A stretch of 52,467 nt of DNA from a virus: IMG/VR virus record IMGVR_UViG_3300009370_000040, positions 1 through 52,467 of that record; one strand, 5' to 3'. The first letter of the stretch is position 1. Every line of letters starts with the position of its first letter. The position numbers were made by a program, and so were the translations under genes. Below are positions 52,348 to 52,467 of the stretch, piece after piece. Under the pieces are notes generated by a model. That model did no database searches, had not been told where the DNA came from, and worked only from the letters and a program-made list of their open reading frames with translations.

Positions 52348-52467
52348 GTGAGAAAAGAACAAACAAGAAGACAAGCATTGAAAGAAACAGTTGTAACTCG
52401 TTTTGTTGGATTTACAGCCGCCCTTATAACGGCCGAACTATTTGTTTATGAGATGTTTGGAGTCACA
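52348..52467 (+). CDS. Partial CDS, probable small membrane protein (DUF2061-like), 3' end outside window
   Basis: GTG at 52348 with AGGAG at 52337-52341, one base after the TAA of the PLP-like gene. Forty codons are visible and run off the window without a stop. A basic N-terminus ('RKEQTRRQALKETVVTRFVG') is followed by a hydrophobic stretch ('FTAALITAELFVYEMFG') that could start a membrane helix. The Arg-rich start, then Leu-Lys and an Arg before the helix, resemble DUF2061 predicted membrane proteins, but the fragment is too short to be sure. Confidence 0.5.
   Translation, partial: MRKEQTRRQALKETVVTRFVGFTAALITAELFVYEMFGVT

Noticed and set aside
1-52467. tRNA genes, integrase or attachment site
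   Set aside because: None of the short gaps is long enough for or folds into a cloverleaf, and no recombinase-like protein is encoded here.

Overview
This window is a late-gene and recombination segment of a T4-like contractile-tailed dsDNA phage (Caudoviricetes). The evidence is a nearly unbroken series of recognisable T4 homologues in T4/marine-myovirus order: 25, 6, a large protein in the gp7 position, 8, 13, 14, 15, 16, 17, 18, 19, 20, a prohead-core block, 21, 22, 23, a tail-tube-like gene, uvsY, uvsW, 55, 47 and 46. The order 23 - tube-like gene - uvsY - uvsW - 55 - 47 - 46 resembles marine T4-like phages (cyanophage/pelagiphage type) more than T4 itself. The sequence is moderately AT-rich. 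Every supported gene is on the + strand, coding density is very high, and no intergenic gap exceeds about 100 bases. I see no tRNA, IS element, integrase or CRISPR array. The host cannot be determined from this window.

Layout: (a) 1-28652, baseplate and tail fibre: a partial gene, gp25, gp6, then four giant genes of 1734-2214 codons plus gp8 and a small coiled-coil gene. (b) 28653-33985, a small Ig-like structural protein, neck proteins gp13/gp14, tail terminator gp15, and terminase gp16/gp17. (c) 34072-43785, sheath gp18, tube gp19, portal gp20, core proteins, protease gp21, scaffold gp22 and major capsid protein gp23, closed by a strong UUCG-loop terminator. (d) 43879-50419, a second tube-like protein, UvsY, UvsW, an unrecognised small protein, late sigma factor gp55, and gp47/gp46. 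(e) 50416-52467, an accessory tail: a GNAT-like plus Asp/Asn beta-hydroxylase-like 2OG-Fe(II) fusion, a fold-type-II PLP-enzyme-like protein, and the start of a probable small membrane protein, all translationally coupled or closely packed behind gp46.

Regulation can be read from the sequence. T4-type late promoters (TATAAATA or close variants) precede 25, 18, 19, the core gene, 22, 23, the tube-like gene and the gene before 55, and several are fused to the upstream stop codon. Two promoters of host sigma-70 type with TGn-extended -10 boxes precede uvsY and 55. This fits recombination/late-sigma genes being turned on by host polymerase, followed by gp55-driven expression of the structural genes.

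The least ordinary parts are the giant structural genes and the 3' accessory cassette. The giants contain LamG-type jelly rolls, a repeated 'DG.xLE' sugar-binding-like module (three copies over two genes, one nested inside a LamG domain), a C-terminal beta-propeller-like region, and a fibre with many tandem repeats. The cassette puts three non-T4 genes directly downstream of the 46/47 recombination operon.
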